A stretch of 64,000 nucleotides of DNA from CAVONV01 sp963697355 (GTDB lineage Bacteria > Acidobacteriota > Vicinamibacteria > Marinacidobacterales > DATDRI01). This document shows positions 38,501 to 47,596 of this stretch, piece by piece. Each line of letters starts with the position of its first letter. Within the stretch, counting starts at the first letter, position 1. The position numbers were made by a program, and so were the translations under genes. The stretch is from the NCBI GenBank assembly GCA_963697355.1, contig CAVONV010000023.1:62001-126000 (forward strand). Direction: 5' to 3'. The notes under the pieces were generated by a model that saw only the letters and a program-made list of their open reading frames with translations, had not been told where the DNA came from and ran no database searches.

Positions 38501-39025
38501 ATGACCGATGAGCGTTTTCCGATTGGGCCTTTTTCGATGGAGGCTCCCACAAGTGATAAGAGGAGAGCTTGGATAAAGGAGATCGAAGAGACTCCGGATC
38601 AAGCTCGCAAGGCGATAAAAGGACTTACTCCGGAACAACTCGATTCGCCCTACCGAGAAGGCGGCTGGACCGTCCGGCAGGTCATCCACCACTTGGCCGA
38701 TAGTCATATCAATAGCTTTGTGCGATTCAAACTGGCTCTGACTGAGGACGAGCCGACAATCAGAGGCTACAACGAGAAACGGTGGGCCGAGACCATTGAG
38801 GCCACTGATGCGCCGTTGGATGTCTCTCTTGATTTGCTGGAATCTCTTCACAAGCGTTGGGTTTTCTTGTTGGAGTCGTTGACCGCGAAGGATCTACAGC
38901 GAAAGTTCAACCATCCCGATAGAGGTTTGATGACGCTCGATGCGAACCTACAGATCTATGCGTGGCACGGACGTCACCATGTCGCTCATATCGAGGCCTT
39001 GCGGGAACGTGAAGGGTGGCGGTGA
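38501..39025 (+). CDS. DinB/YfiT-family putative metal-dependent hydrolase
   Basis: The ATG at 38501 follows a strong TAAGGAGG. The 174-residue four-helix-bundle protein has the three-His metal site of the YfiT/BstA branch: HHLADSH in helix 2 and HGRHHVAHI near the end, plus the opening FPIGPF. Relatives include thiol-S-transferases acting on bacillithiol or mycothiol adducts. In this lineage the thiol cofactor is unknown. It follows an AlkD-like repair gene, so a joint role in handling alkylating damage is a reasonable guess. Confidence 0.85.
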   Translation: MTDERFPIGPFSMEAPTSDKRRAWIKEIEETPDQARKAIKGLTPEQLDSPYREGGWTVRQVIHHLADSHINSFVRFKLALTEDEPTIRGYNEKRWAETIEATDAPLDVSLDLLESLHKRWVFLLESLTAKDLQRKFNHPDRGLMTLDANLQIYAWHGRHHVAHIEALREREGWR

Positions 39026-39297
39026 CATTTTTGGAGGCGGGCCCTCTCTCTTGGGGGAGAGAGAGGGTTGGAAGGTCGTTGTGTTGGGAGATTGGATCGA
39101 TTGCGGCACTCAGATTGCTTCAGTACCTCGCTGGCTGTTTGACGTGAACGAAAACGGCTAGAGCAAAGACGGCTAATGCGACGATTTCCATCTCGATATC
39201 CTTTGTCCGTCAATAGGATACTTAGTTTGATGCAACATGGATGTGAGGTGGGTTGGCTGGTTTCTCCAACGTCGGACCGTGGGCAAAACCCTACGAC

Positions 39298-40053
39298 ATG
39301 ACGGTGAACCGCATGACCCCATTGCCACGTTTCTCACTGATCATTCCAGCGCGAAACGAAGAAGACTACCTTCCCCGACTCTTGGATACGGTCGCGGTAG
39401 CCCGGGGCAATTTCTACAGGGGACCCGAGGCGGTGGAAGTCATTGTTGCCGACAACCGGTCCACCGACCGAACGGCCGAGATTGCCTTAGAGCGGCGAGT
39501 GCGAGTAGTCCCGGTAGACAGGCGCTTGATCGCTGCGGTCAGGAATGGCGGAGCCGGCGCGGCGAGGGGCGAAGTTCTTGCCTTTTTGGATGCCGACAGT
39601 CAAATGCACCCTCACACGTTCAATGCAATCGAGCAGTGTCTCGACACGGGAAAGGTGGTTGGCGGAGCGACGGGAGTGCACATGGAACGCATGTCTCTCG
39701 GTATTGCCATAACCTACGCGCTCTTCATGCCCTTTGTTTGGATCACCCGGATGGATACGGGCGTGGTTTTTTGTCGACGTGAGGATTTCAAGGCTGTCGG
39801 AGGCTACAACGAGAGCTTGAGTTTCGCAGAAGACGTTCGGTTCCTAATGGATTTGAGACTTTTGGGGCGTTCGCGCGGGCAGAGGCTTCATCGACTCAGA
39901 TCGGTGAAGGCCATCGCCTCCACACGCAAGTTCGATCAGTTCGGAGACTGGCACTACCTGACGGGTTTTTCGCGTGGGCTTTATTGGTTGGTCTTTACTC
40001 CCCAAGCCGGCCGCGAATTCGCGCAGAAGTATTGGTACGGGGATATGCGTTGA
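39298..40053 (+). CDS. Glycosyltransferase family 2
   Basis: The frame is open from 39253; the ATG at 39298 (or 39313) places FSLIIPARNEEDYLPRLL at the usual distance. Further GT-A features are VIVADNRSTDRT, RNGGAGAARGEVLAFLDADSQ (DxD-like metal site), VFCRREDFKAVGGYNE and SFAEDVRFLMDLRLLG (catalytic ED). It has about 251 residues with one possible weak hydrophobic segment (AITYALFMPFVW). Such enzymes usually work on surface polysaccharides, glycolipids or polyprenyl acceptors. No other glycan gene is adjacent, so the acceptor cannot be named. Confidence 0.85.
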   Translation: MTVNRMTPLPRFSLIIPARNEEDYLPRLLDTVAVARGNFYRGPEAVEVIVADNRSTDRTAEIALERRVRVVPVDRRLIAAVRNGGAGAARGEVLAFLDADSQMHPHTFNAIEQCLDTGKVVGGATGVHMERMSLGIAITYALFMPFVWITRMDTGVVFCRREDFKAVGGYNESLSFAEDVRFLMDLRLLGRSRGQRLHRLRSVKAIASTRKFDQFGDWHYLTGFSRGLYWLVFTPQAGREFAQKYWYGDMR

Positions 40054-40155
40054 GCCCTGAGCGGGCGCCCAGCTTCCTGAGCGCCCTTGGATGCTGAAAG
40101 GCTGACCTCCTCCTTCGCTACTTTCTCCTTTGCACGCTTCTCCGTTCTCGCCAGA

Positions 40156-41427
40156 CTATTCTGTTTCTGCTTGCATTTCTGCGGCGACGCGATCGGCTTC
40201 ACGCCATACTCGCAGGAGGTTGCCGCCCCAGATCTTGGCGATGTCTTCTTCTGAATAGCCGCGGCGAACCAGTTCAGCGGTGACGTTCAGTGCTTCCGAA
40301 GCGTCGTTGAATCCTGTGACACCGCCACCGCCGTCGAAGTCGGTTCCGATCCCGACGTGCTCTACGCCAATGAGCTTAACGATGTAGTCGATGTGGTCGA
40401 CAAAATCCGTCAAGGTCGTGGGCCACTTTTCTTCCAACTCAGCCATTCTTGCGCGGAGCTCTTTACCCTTTTCCTCCGACAATTGTTCGAAGTCTCGATA
40501 GCCTCGGATGCCGAACTCTTCGAAAAGGGCTTCGCGGGCCTTCTCCATTTCAGGTGGGCTGGGTTTGACGAAACTGCGCACGGCCGTCACCTGCACCGTG
40601 CCCCCGTTTTCTTTGAGCGCTTGGAGCTGCTCGTCATCCAGGTTCCGTGCGACATCACATAGTGTTCGAGAGCAGGAATGCGACGCAATGATCGGGGCCC
40701 GAGACATCTGGACGACATCGAGCATGGATTTCTTCGACACATGAGAAACGTCCACCAACATGCCCAATCGGTTCATCTCGTGAATGACCTGCTTGCCGAA
40801 CTCGCTCACACCATTGTGCTCGGTCTCTTTGTCTCCCAGAGCCTCCCGGGGACCGGAAGAGTCTGCAATGTCGTTGTGTCCTCCGTGCGTGAGAGTCATA
40901 TAGCGGCTGCCGAGTTCATAGTACTTCTCAACGAGCTTCAGGTCTTTACCGATGGCGTAACCGTTCTCGATGCCAATGATCGCGACGAGCTTTCCGCTCG
41001 CGTGGATGCGCTCAACATCATCAGGTGAGTAGGCCAATTCGATCTTGTCCGGGTACATTTCGTCGGCCATGCGATGGATAGCTTCGAATTTGGCGTTGGC
41101 TTCTTGTTGTGTCTTTTCGTAGTTCTCTGGGGTCCTTTTCGATTGGCCGACGTAAACCGCAAAGAACACGGCGTTCATGCCGCCCTCGGTCATCTTTGGG
41201 ATGTTGACCTTGTTCTCGTTTCGGAGACCTGGATCGTTTTCGGCGGTCGCAAAATTAGGCGATATATCCACGTGCGTGTCGACCGTGATGACTCGATCGT
41301 GGATTTCTCGCGCCTTTTGGACGATCTGCTCTTCAGTAGGCCCGGCCGGTGCTTCGGCTTCCTCGACGGGGCTCGTACAGGATACGAAAGCCAGAGCCAT
41401 TAGCAATAGGAGCAATTTCTTCGACAT
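40156..41427 (-). CDS. Membrane dipeptidase (peptidase M19), lipoprotein
   Basis: The start at 41427 follows GAGGGAGG and opens a lipoprotein signal (MSKKLLLLLMALAFVSC, Cys at 17). The 423-residue enzyme has the M19 binuclear zinc site: DTHVD (HxD), GIENG (bridging Glu), DVSHVS and ASHSCSR, then GIGTDFDGGGG near the end. M19 enzymes cleave dipeptides, including D-amino-acid ones; in bacteria they may recycle peptidoglycan or dietary peptides. With a lipid anchor it should face the periplasm. A divergent transporter gene starts 145 bases away. The gene is intact. Confidence 0.92.
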   Translation of the reverse strand: MSKKLLLLLMALAFVSCTSPVEEAEAPAGPTEEQIVQKAREIHDRVITVDTHVDISPNFATAENDPGLRNENKVNIPKMTEGGMNAVFFAVYVGQSKRTPENYEKTQQEANAKFEAIHRMADEMYPDKIELAYSPDDVERIHASGKLVAIIGIENGYAIGKDLKLVEKYYELGSRYMTLTHGGHNDIADSSGPREALGDKETEHNGVSEFGKQVIHEMNRLGMLVDVSHVSKKSMLDVVQMSRAPIIASHSCSRTLCDVARNLDDEQLQALKENGGTVQVTAVRSFVKPSPPEMEKAREALFEEFGIRGYRDFEQLSEEKGKELRARMAELEEKWPTTLTDFVDHIDYIVKLIGVEHVGIGTDFDGGGGVTGFNDASEALNVTAELVRRGYSEEDIAKIWGGNLLRVWREADRVAAEMQAETE

Positions 41428-41571
41428 GGTGCCCTCCCTCAGGATGAGTTGGACGCATAGCAACGTGGAGCCTAATGGCCCCATGGAAGCTGGCAGCGCG
41501 ATCCTATTGCAGTAGGCACCGAGGGCAAATGACTGGCACCTGATGTCCAAAGTGGTTATGCTCCACACGCC

Positions 41572-42891
41572 ATGGCCCAGGAGCAGAAGCTGACGTACCG
41601 GAGGATTGTCTCCCTCTGGATACCGTTGGCGGCCACTTGGTTGATGATGTCCGTGGAGGGGCCCTTTCTGGCCGCGGTGATTGCTCGACTGGCGGAACCG
41701 AAGTACAACTTGGCTGCCTACGGCGTGGCTTTCTCCTTTGCCATTATTATTGAAGCACCTATTATCATGATGCTCAGCGCTTCCACGGCGCTCGTCAAGG
41801 ATCGCGATTCCTTTTTCAAGCTGCGGAATTTCACTTATGCGCTGAATACTATTCTCACTGCGGTTCAGGTGTTGATTCTCGTAACGCCTGCCTTTGATTT
41901 CGTTGCTCTTCGTCTCATCGGTTTACCCGAACCGGTCGCTCGACTCACCTATAGAGCTCTCGTCGTTCTCCTCCCTTGGACCGGCGCCATCGGCTACCGG
42001 CGCTTCTATCAGGGCCTCTTTATTCGCTACGACATGTCTCGAAGGGTGGCCTATGGGACGGTCGTCCGCCTGATCGCCATGGCCACCACGGCAATGGTGT
42101 TGTATCGCTTCTATGAGATCGATGGCACGGTGGTGGGGGCGGCTGCGTTGGTCGGTGGGCGTGACGGCGGAAGCCATTGCGAGTCGTTTGATGGTGGGAG
42201 GAATCGTGCGGCGTTTGAGAAAGACGGAGCGGGACGAAAGTCGAGCCCCTGTTGACCTTCGGGCGCATTTTGAGTTTCTATATCCCCTTGGCGTTGACCT
42301 CAACCATATCCTTGGCGGTTCACCCGATGATCACATTCTTCATGGGGCAGAGCCGGATGGCTCTGGAGTCTCTGGTCATCATTCCCGTCGTCAACTCGCT
42401 GGCGTTCATCTTTAGGAGCATGGGGCTGTCTTTCCAGGAGGTCGGTATCGCGTTGTTGGGAGACAAAAGCGAGAACTTTGTTCCCTTGAGGAATTTCGCG
42501 CTTTGGTTGGGGGTGGTTGCGTCCGTGGGTCTTGGCCTTATCGCTTTCACGCCCTTGAACCATGTTTGGTTCCATCAGGTCTCCGGCCTCTCGCTGGAGC
42601 TGCAGTGAGTTTGCCGCCGTCCCATTGAAATATTTACGATCATCCCGTTTCTCTCGGTGCTGACTGTCCTTTCAACGAGCCACCTGGTCAATGGAAGGAC
42701 GACGCGTCCCATTACGTGGACCTTGGTCATCGAGGTGGTCGGCATCGCCTTGGTGCCGTTTTTCGGAACCGCGTGCTCGATTTGGCGGGGCCGTCGCTGC
42801 GGCCACAGCACTCCTCCTCGGCCGCCTGGCAGGAAAGATCTACGTAACCCCCGCTTGCTGGAGAGTCATCATCGCATTTGGATGCCTGTGA
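41572..42891 (+). pseudogene. MOP-superfamily (MATE/ANKH-like) transporter, multiply frameshifted
   Basis: The first 190 residues are clean membrane protein (IPLAATWLMMSVEGPFLAA, YGVAFSFAIIIEAPIIMMLS). Then breaks occur near 42150 and 42245, an in-frame stop at 42606-42608 flanked by two compensating shifts (EFAAVP then IEIFTIIPF), and two more near 42770-42800. Joined, it gives about 440 residues in two halves, the second starting ILSFYIPLALTSTISLAVHP. Several positions recall the progressive-ankylosis (ANKH) branch more than classical MATE exporters: LA.YG.A.S, P..MMLSAS.ALV, and VP..IF...P. Six or so lesions in 1.3 kb is the highest density in the window, so real decay is possible. Its end overlaps the convergent arginase-like gene. 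Confidence 0.7.
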
Positions 42892-43849
42892 TGGCTCCTT
42901 GGATGAGGTTATAAGCCGCTTGTAACGATAGGCCGTCGTTGTCCCTCTCACCGCTAGGTGTTGAAGCGATGCCGATGCCGGCCGCTTTTTCGTACTTGAA
43001 CATCTCGCCGAGAGCCGCCGCGAGCTCCACACTCGTTGGCCCGTTTGGCACGGTCAGGGAATGGCCGGAGACTTCCCGCGGGTCCAAGACGTCCATATCG
43101 ATGTGAACATAAATAATGTCGGTGGTGTCGGATAGTCTCTTCATTTGATGGTGGATGTTATCCGACAGCGTTCGAATGTCGTCGACACTAATCATCTCGA
43201 TGTCGGAGCGGTCGATGAGCTCTTGCTCCAGTGGGTCGGTGTCCCGAATGCCGGCCATCACGATGTAGCGGGTCGGAAGGGCGGGGTCCAATCCGGATTT
43301 GATCCGCAGGTTCCTCAGGCACAGTCCAGCAGATATGGCCACCGGCATGCCGCCCAACATACCGCTCAGCGTCGTCTCGGGCGTGTTGAAATCTCCGTGG
43401 GTATCAATCCATATCAATCCGACGCGGAGTGGTCGGCGACCGGGTCCTGCATGTTGGAATCCGCCGAGCATACCCATGAGCGCGTTGCAATTCGCGAGAA
43501 GACCGACGTTGAAGGTGTTTTCCTTTTCATTGGCGGCGACCATTTTTGCCAGGTGGCCGTTGGCAAGACCCAAGCGGTGCCAGACTCCGTAGTCTTTTTC
43601 CTCTTCATCGGTCAAACGGGCGGTCTCGGTCGGTTTCAGCACGCATCCCATTTGTTGCAGCTTTTCTTTGATGCCACCGTTTTCTAGATAGTCCGGCCCT
43701 CCGGACAATTCGGCAACGTTTCGCCCGCCGTGATACGGCATTTTGACGAGAGCGACTCGTATCTTGCCGTCCGAGTCGACGTAGCGCTGTGCAAAAACCA
43801 GCGAGGGTAGCAATAGAAAAATGAGGACGATTAGGCAACGTGGTTTCAT
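42869..43849 (-). CDS. Exported arginase/agmatinase-superfamily protein
   Basis: The start at 43849 follows AGGAGCTCC and opens a clear signal peptide (CLIVLIFLLLPSLVFAQ). The 326-residue protein keeps two of the three ureohydrolase metal motifs: WIDTHGDFNT (DxHxD) and YVHIDMDVLDP (DxD). Where arginases have GGDHS, with the first Mn-ligating His, this one has LLANCNALMG. Such His-less relatives exist and may act on other ureido or guanidino compounds, use one metal ion, or be inactive. Secretion is unusual for a nitrogen-catabolic enzyme and suggests a periplasmic substrate. Confidence 0.8.
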   Translation of the reverse strand: MKPRCLIVLIFLLLPSLVFAQRYVDSDGKIRVALVKMPYHGGRNVAELSGGPDYLENGGIKEKLQQMGCVLKPTETARLTDEEEKDYGVWHRLGLANGHLAKMVAANEKENTFNVGLLANCNALMGMLGGFQHAGPGRRPLRVGLIWIDTHGDFNTPETTLSGMLGGMPVAISAGLCLRNLRIKSGLDPALPTRYIVMAGIRDTDPLEQELIDRSDIEMISVDDIRTLSDNIHHQMKRLSDTTDIIYVHIDMDVLDPREVSGHSLTVPNGPTSVELAAALGEMFKYEKAAGIGIASTPSGERDNDGLSLQAAYNLIQGAITGIQMR

Positions 43850-44285
43850 GGGGAGCTCCTTCTTCGATCTCAATCCGTGTAATGCTACCTGATTCTCCTT
43901 TCGGATTCATGCGAGTATACTTTGCCCGGATGCAAGATGAACTTGGGACAGAAAAAAGGGACCTGATATGAAGATTAAGCCCTAGTCTCGGAGGAATCCT
44001 AGCACATGGAAGACTGTCCCTTTCTTGCAGTAGTTCTGCCCGCGACCGTGCCCCAGCCCGAAGCACCAAAACGCAGGTCTGTGGCACATGCGATGCAAAC
44101 GGTTATCAATGGGAACCCATCGGGCTCGGGCGGGGGAACGGGCTCGGAAACGGGACGGGAGAAATCAGGTTTTCCGCTTCTGTAAGACGATGGCTGACAT
44201 GTTGATTCGGCATCTTCATCGTTTCGGGTGAAACCCTGATTCATCGAACACGGTCCCCGAGCACCATTTGAATGAAGGAGTGGCT
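43850..44285. other. Intergenic region with copy 2 of a dispersed element
   Basis: 43950-44082 is the second copy of the element at 20080-20210, bounded partly by GGGACAG and CTGTCCC. The rest (44085-44285) is GC-rich with GGGAACGGG-like runs. There is no gene that I can support. Confidence 0.55.
43950..44082 (+). repeat. Dispersed intergenic element, copy 2
   Basis: It begins GGGACAGAAAAAAGGGACC, contains TATGAAGATTAAGCCC and GACTGTCCC, and ends GCCCGAAGCACCAAAACG then CAGGTCTG. GGGACAG and CTGTCCC about 65 bases apart are inverted, as in small non-autonomous elements. Confidence 0.6.
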
Positions 44286-44708
44286 ATGTCGACGATTCTT
44301 TTTGTCGGTACGCATGGGTCCGATGACCCGACGATGGCTACCTTTCCATTCGAGTTGGCAGTGGGAGCGGTTCAAGAAGGTCACAAGGCCCAAGTAGCAC
44401 TTCTTGCCGATGCCGTGTTCTTGATGAAGGACGCCGTGGCCGAGGAGCTTCATGGTTTTGGCTGTCCGCCGTTTCGGGACGTCTCTGTCCGACGTCATCA
44501 AATACGAGATACCGGTTTACGTTTGACGGTCTTGTGCGAGGACCCGGGGGTTCTGGAATCCGACTACGAGGACAAGAACGGCCGTATCTTGACAACGAAA
44601 ATCATGGTGGACTTGACGGTGAAAAGCGATAAGGTAGTGAGTCTTTATGAAGAATTCACGATCGTGAATGAACTCAAGATTCGACGAGTCACGCGAGAGC
44701 ATGAGTGA
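44286..44708 (+). CDS. DsrE/DsrF-like small protein (about three frameshifts)
   Basis: It starts MSTILFVGTHGSDDPTMATF and continues FELAVGAVQEGHKAQVALLADAVFLMKD, typical of the DsrE/YchN fold. Near 44485 the expected LSDVIKYEIPVYV appears in the next frame, then CARTRG in another, before DYEDKNGRILTTKIMVDLTV and DKVVSL return to the first frame. The repaired protein would be near 140 residues. The Cys in the C..CAR.RG region corresponds to the sulfur-carrying loop of family members. Its role in sulfur trafficking is not established here. Confidence 0.65.
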   Translation: MSTILFVGTHGSDDPTMATFPFELAVGAVQEGHKAQVALLADAVFLMKDAVAEELHGFGCPPFRDVSVRRHQIRDTGLRLTVLCEDPGVLESDYEDKNGRILTTKIMVDLTVKSDKVVSLYEEFTIVNELKIRRVTREHE

Positions 44709-44774
44709 AGAGGGTACTGTTTTGATTTTCCACAGGAACGGTGGACCGGACTCATTCGTACAGAGGACCGAGTT

Positions 44775-45293
44775 ATGAAGACACTGTTGGTGCTTCGGCA
44801 TGCTAAGTCGAGTTGGAAGGACGTCGGATCTCGAAGATCACGACCGTCCCTTGAACAAGCGAGGGAAGAAGACGGCACCTCAAATGGGAAAGCTCATCAA
44901 GGACGAAAATCTGGTGCCCGATTTGATTATTAGCTCGACGGCACTCCGTGCCAAGAAGACGGCGGAAGATGTCGCGAAGACCTCGAAGTACTCGGGCGAC
45001 GTTCAACTCGAGCCCCGGTTGTATCTGGCCGGTATCCACACCATGATCCGTGTCCTACAGGAGATCCCTTCAGACACAGATCGATCGTGTGATGCTGGTG
45101 GGACACAATCCGGGTCAGGAAGATTTGATTCAGAGAGTTGACCGATCAGGATGAGCGGTTCCCAACCGCCGCCCTTGCTCAGATTGAGCTACCCATTGGG
45201 CGTTGGAGCGAAATGGAGATCGAGACGCAGGGGAAGCTCGTCAACCTTTGGCGGCCGAAGGAGATCGAGTCGATAGAAGAATATCTTAAGTAA
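44775..45293 (+). CDS. sixA: SixA-like phosphohistidine phosphatase (three or more frameshifts)
   Basis: The ATG at 44775 gives MKTLLVLRHAKSSWKD, the RHG(A) catalytic motif of histidine phosphatases of the SixA branch. After a break near 44820 the reading DLEDHDRPLNKRGKKTAPQMG and PDLIISSTALRAKKTAEDV is classic SixA. After a break near 45085 come VMLVGHNP and, past another near 45130, FPTAALAQIELPIGRW and LWRPKEI, ending at TAA 45291-45293. The repaired protein is about 172 residues. SixA removes phosphate from HPt or PTS histidines; in this window it could in principle act on the hybrid-kinase relay. That link is speculation. Confidence 0.75.
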
Positions 45294-45513
45294 TAGATGG
45301 AAACAGCCCCGAAAGTAGATTTCACGTGCAAGGTGGGGTTTCCACCTGCAGATCGACTCAGAGCGTGATGTTTCTATCCAAAAGTCCTCGTAATACCTCT
45401 ATTTGCCTTCCTGCTTGATAAAAGACTTGTTTCCTAAGGACCCAGCCGCTACCATCGGTTGGCCCAAGGGCCCGGCAAATTCCACTTTATAGGCAGAGAA
45501 TAGAGCCAGACAG

Positions 45514-46095
45514 ATGGAAGCATTGAAGAACTACCTCCTCGCCCTTGGTATTCCAGGGTTGTTTGCGGTCGTCGCTATCGATTCTGCCGGTGTGCCTATT
45601 CCGGGTGGACCCGATGCCCTGGTGATGCTTCTTTCTTGGCAGCGGCCGGCGTTGATGCCGATCTTCGCGCTGACGGCTGCCTTGGGATCCGTCCTGGGTT
45701 GCACCATCTTGTACCTCGTGGGTCGGAAAGGTGGGGATGTAGCTCTCAGGCGTTTCGGTTCCGAGAGACGAGAACGAGTCATGGCGAAGATGCGCCGGAA
45801 CGACCTACTGGCCGTCTTCGTAGCTGTTATCGGCCCACCGCCTTTTCCAACGAAAGTCTTCATCCTCACCGCGGGTGCCATCCGCATGTCCTGGAAACGC
45901 TTCGTGGCAGCGGTTTTTGCAGGCCGGTTGCTGAGGTTTCTAGCCGAGGGCTACCTTGGCGCGCGTTTCGGGGACAAGGCCGCGGAGATCCTAGGCGAAT
46001 ACTACCCGACTATCCTGGTCACTTTGCTCGTTGCGGCTGCTTTCGTCATCGCGATTCGGTACTTCATGCAGAGTCGACCCGCTGATGCAGCGTGA
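45514..46095 (+). CDS. DedA-like (VTT-domain) membrane protein
   Basis: The 193-residue protein has the DedA/VTT pattern: an N-terminal GIPGLFAVVAIDSAGVPIPGG re-entrant stretch, A.LGSVLGCTILYLVGRKGG, a basic helix (RRERVMAKMRR), then GPPPFPTKVFILTAGAIRMSW and two C-terminal spans. DedA proteins are flippases or proton-coupled transporters for polyprenyl phosphate or phospholipids and affect envelope stress. The F..R.....G segment normally found (GRF.P..R) is here GPPPFPTKVF, so it belongs to a side branch. It is a single gene, intact. Confidence 0.85.
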   Translation: MEALKNYLLALGIPGLFAVVAIDSAGVPIPGGPDALVMLLSWQRPALMPIFALTAALGSVLGCTILYLVGRKGGDVALRRFGSERRERVMAKMRRNDLLAVFVAVIGPPPFPTKVFILTAGAIRMSWKRFVAAVFAGRLLRFLAEGYLGARFGDKAAEILGEYYPTILVTLLVAAAFVIAIRYFMQSRPADAA

Positions 46096-46305
46096 CTTGG
46101 GATGTAAAGACCTTGACGGATTTGTAAACGTCTTGTCAGCCTTTTGGGTTTGAGCTCCAGGCGACTCCCTCTCCTCGATATTCGCTAGGTCAGCTTTCCC
46201 AGGAAACTGAAGTAAGTCAGCCAGTCTGCGACACCCCTTATTGCCTCTCGCGGCACCGAACTTGCCAGTGACGGGTCTAGTATCGATTGTTGAGGAGTCG
46301 TTTAC

Positions 46306-47116
46306 ATGGTCGAAAGAAACGTAGGGTTGATTGGCATCGTGACTTTGGTTCTCGTCGCCATGGGGTGTTCTTCACCGCCGGTCGACGAGGTCGCCGAAGA
46401 CAGTCCGGTTCTATCGGGCCCGTACCTGGGGCAGGAACCGCCGGGGCTGGAGGGAGAGCTTTTTGCTCCGGGAGTGATGTCCACAGAAATGGATGAGCTC
46501 AACGCGGTATTCCTCCGGGAGGCAAGGAAGTCTTCTGGTCTCTGCACCTTCATCCGATGAAGTTCGTCCTGGTCCACAGCGAAGAAATCGAAGGGCAGTG
46601 GACCCGGCCGGCGGTCGCTTCTTTCTCGGGCCCCTTCAGCGATGTCGACCCTGCTGTTTCGCCGATGGCAAGCGTCTCTATTACTGCTCGAATCGACCTC
46701 GATCAGGTAGCGGCGAGCCGGAGGCGAACTTCGACATCTGGTACGTTGAGCGTACGCCCACAGGTTGGTCGGAACCGGTGATTGCACCCGACGAAAGTTA
46801 CTTGATTGTTGCGACACGTCGTCCGAAGGAGAACTACGGGTCCGCCGATCTCTACATCAGTTTTCGGAATGAGGACGGCTCTTGGCTGCCGCTCGCGAAC
46901 ATGGGACGCGCGGTCAATTCAGAGGGTGGCGAAAACACGCAGATCCTGTCGCCGTGTGGAAAGTATTTGTTCTACACGAGTAGGCAGTACAAGGGCGGCT
47001 CGAGTGATTACGACTCTATCCGGGAGGCTTGGTCGAAGCCGCAAAACGGGAGGGGCGATATTTACTGGGTCGACGCGACGATCATCGAGCAACTGCGAGA
47101 CGCTTCTCAAAAGTGA
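46306..47116 (+). CDS. PD40/WD40-like beta-propeller lipoprotein (frameshifts and internal deletion)
   Basis: It starts with a lipoprotein signal (LIGIVTLVLVAMGC, Cys at 21) and a PYLGQEPPG leader typical of this TolB-like propeller family. Breaks near 46510 and 46660 must be joined to read FWSLHLHP..VLVHSEEIEGQW, DGKRLYYCSNRP and DIWYVERTPTGWSEPV. The next residues are IAPDESYLIVATRRP, which in relatives lie about two blades further on, so roughly 80-90 residues seem to be missing. The end (YLFYTSRQYKGG, GDIYWVDATIIEQL) is normal. The function is unknown; such proteins sit in the outer membrane or periplasm. Confidence 0.7.
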
Positions 47117-47125
47117 GGGTATCGG

Positions 47126-47572
47126 TCACGAATCGTCGTCTTGTTTCATCACATCCTCCAAGGATATCAATTCGATCCCGACCTGCTCGGCAACGTCGTG
47201 GATGCGGTGGTCGCGGTAGAACTCTCCGTAGAAGATACGGCGGATCCCGGCGTTGGCGATGAGCTTGAAACAGTTCCAACAAGGCGATGCGGTAACGTAG
47301 ATGTCGGCACCATCGATCGGTGTGCCGTGCTTGGCCGCCTGGATGATGGCATTGGCTTCCGCGTGGATCGTTGCCACGCAATGCCCGGCTTCCATCATGT
47401 GGCCCGCGTCGTCGCAATGCGGCATTCCCGCGATGCTTCCGTTGTAGCCCGTGGCGAGGATGTTCTTGTCTTTGACGATCACCGCCCCAACGTGCTTTCG
47501 ATCACAAGTAGCTCTCGTGGCGACCTGCTTGGCAATGTTCATGAAATAGGCGTTCCAATCAGCTCTTACCAT
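47126..47572 (-). CDS. Deoxycytidylate (dCMP) deaminase
   Basis: The zinc-dependent CDA fold is complete: HAEANA (zinc His and catalytic Glu) and SPCWNC (PCxxC, two zinc Cys), with GYNGSIAGMPHCDD, an insertion carrying further Cys/His typical of dCMP rather than cytidine deaminases. It converts dCMP to dUMP for thymidylate synthesis. A start at 47587 is possible (MEEEEM), but AGAGGAAGAA inside that leader is a good Shine-Dalgarno for the ATG at 47572. It converges on the PD40 gene and lies 24 bases downstream of a methyltransferase on the same strand. Confidence 0.9.
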   Translation of the reverse strand: MVRADWNAYFMNIAKQVATRATCDRKHVGAVIVKDKNILATGYNGSIAGMPHCDDAGHMMEAGHCVATIHAEANAIIQAAKHGTPIDGADIYVTASPCWNCFKLIANAGIRRIFYGEFYRDHRIHDVAEQVGIELISLEDVMKQDDDS

Positions 47573-47596
47573 TTCTTCCTCTTCCATCGCGTCGGA

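Noticed and set aside
39237..39782. Alternative 181-codon frame overlapping the glycosyltransferase start
   Set aside because: It has no family features, while the other frame carries a complete GT-A domain.
44082..44097. TGGCAC-ATGCG-ATGCA, sigma-54-like
   Set aside because: The -12 part has ATGC rather than TTGC, it lies about 190 bases before the DsrE gene and overlaps the end of a dispersed element. It is not convincing without transcript data.
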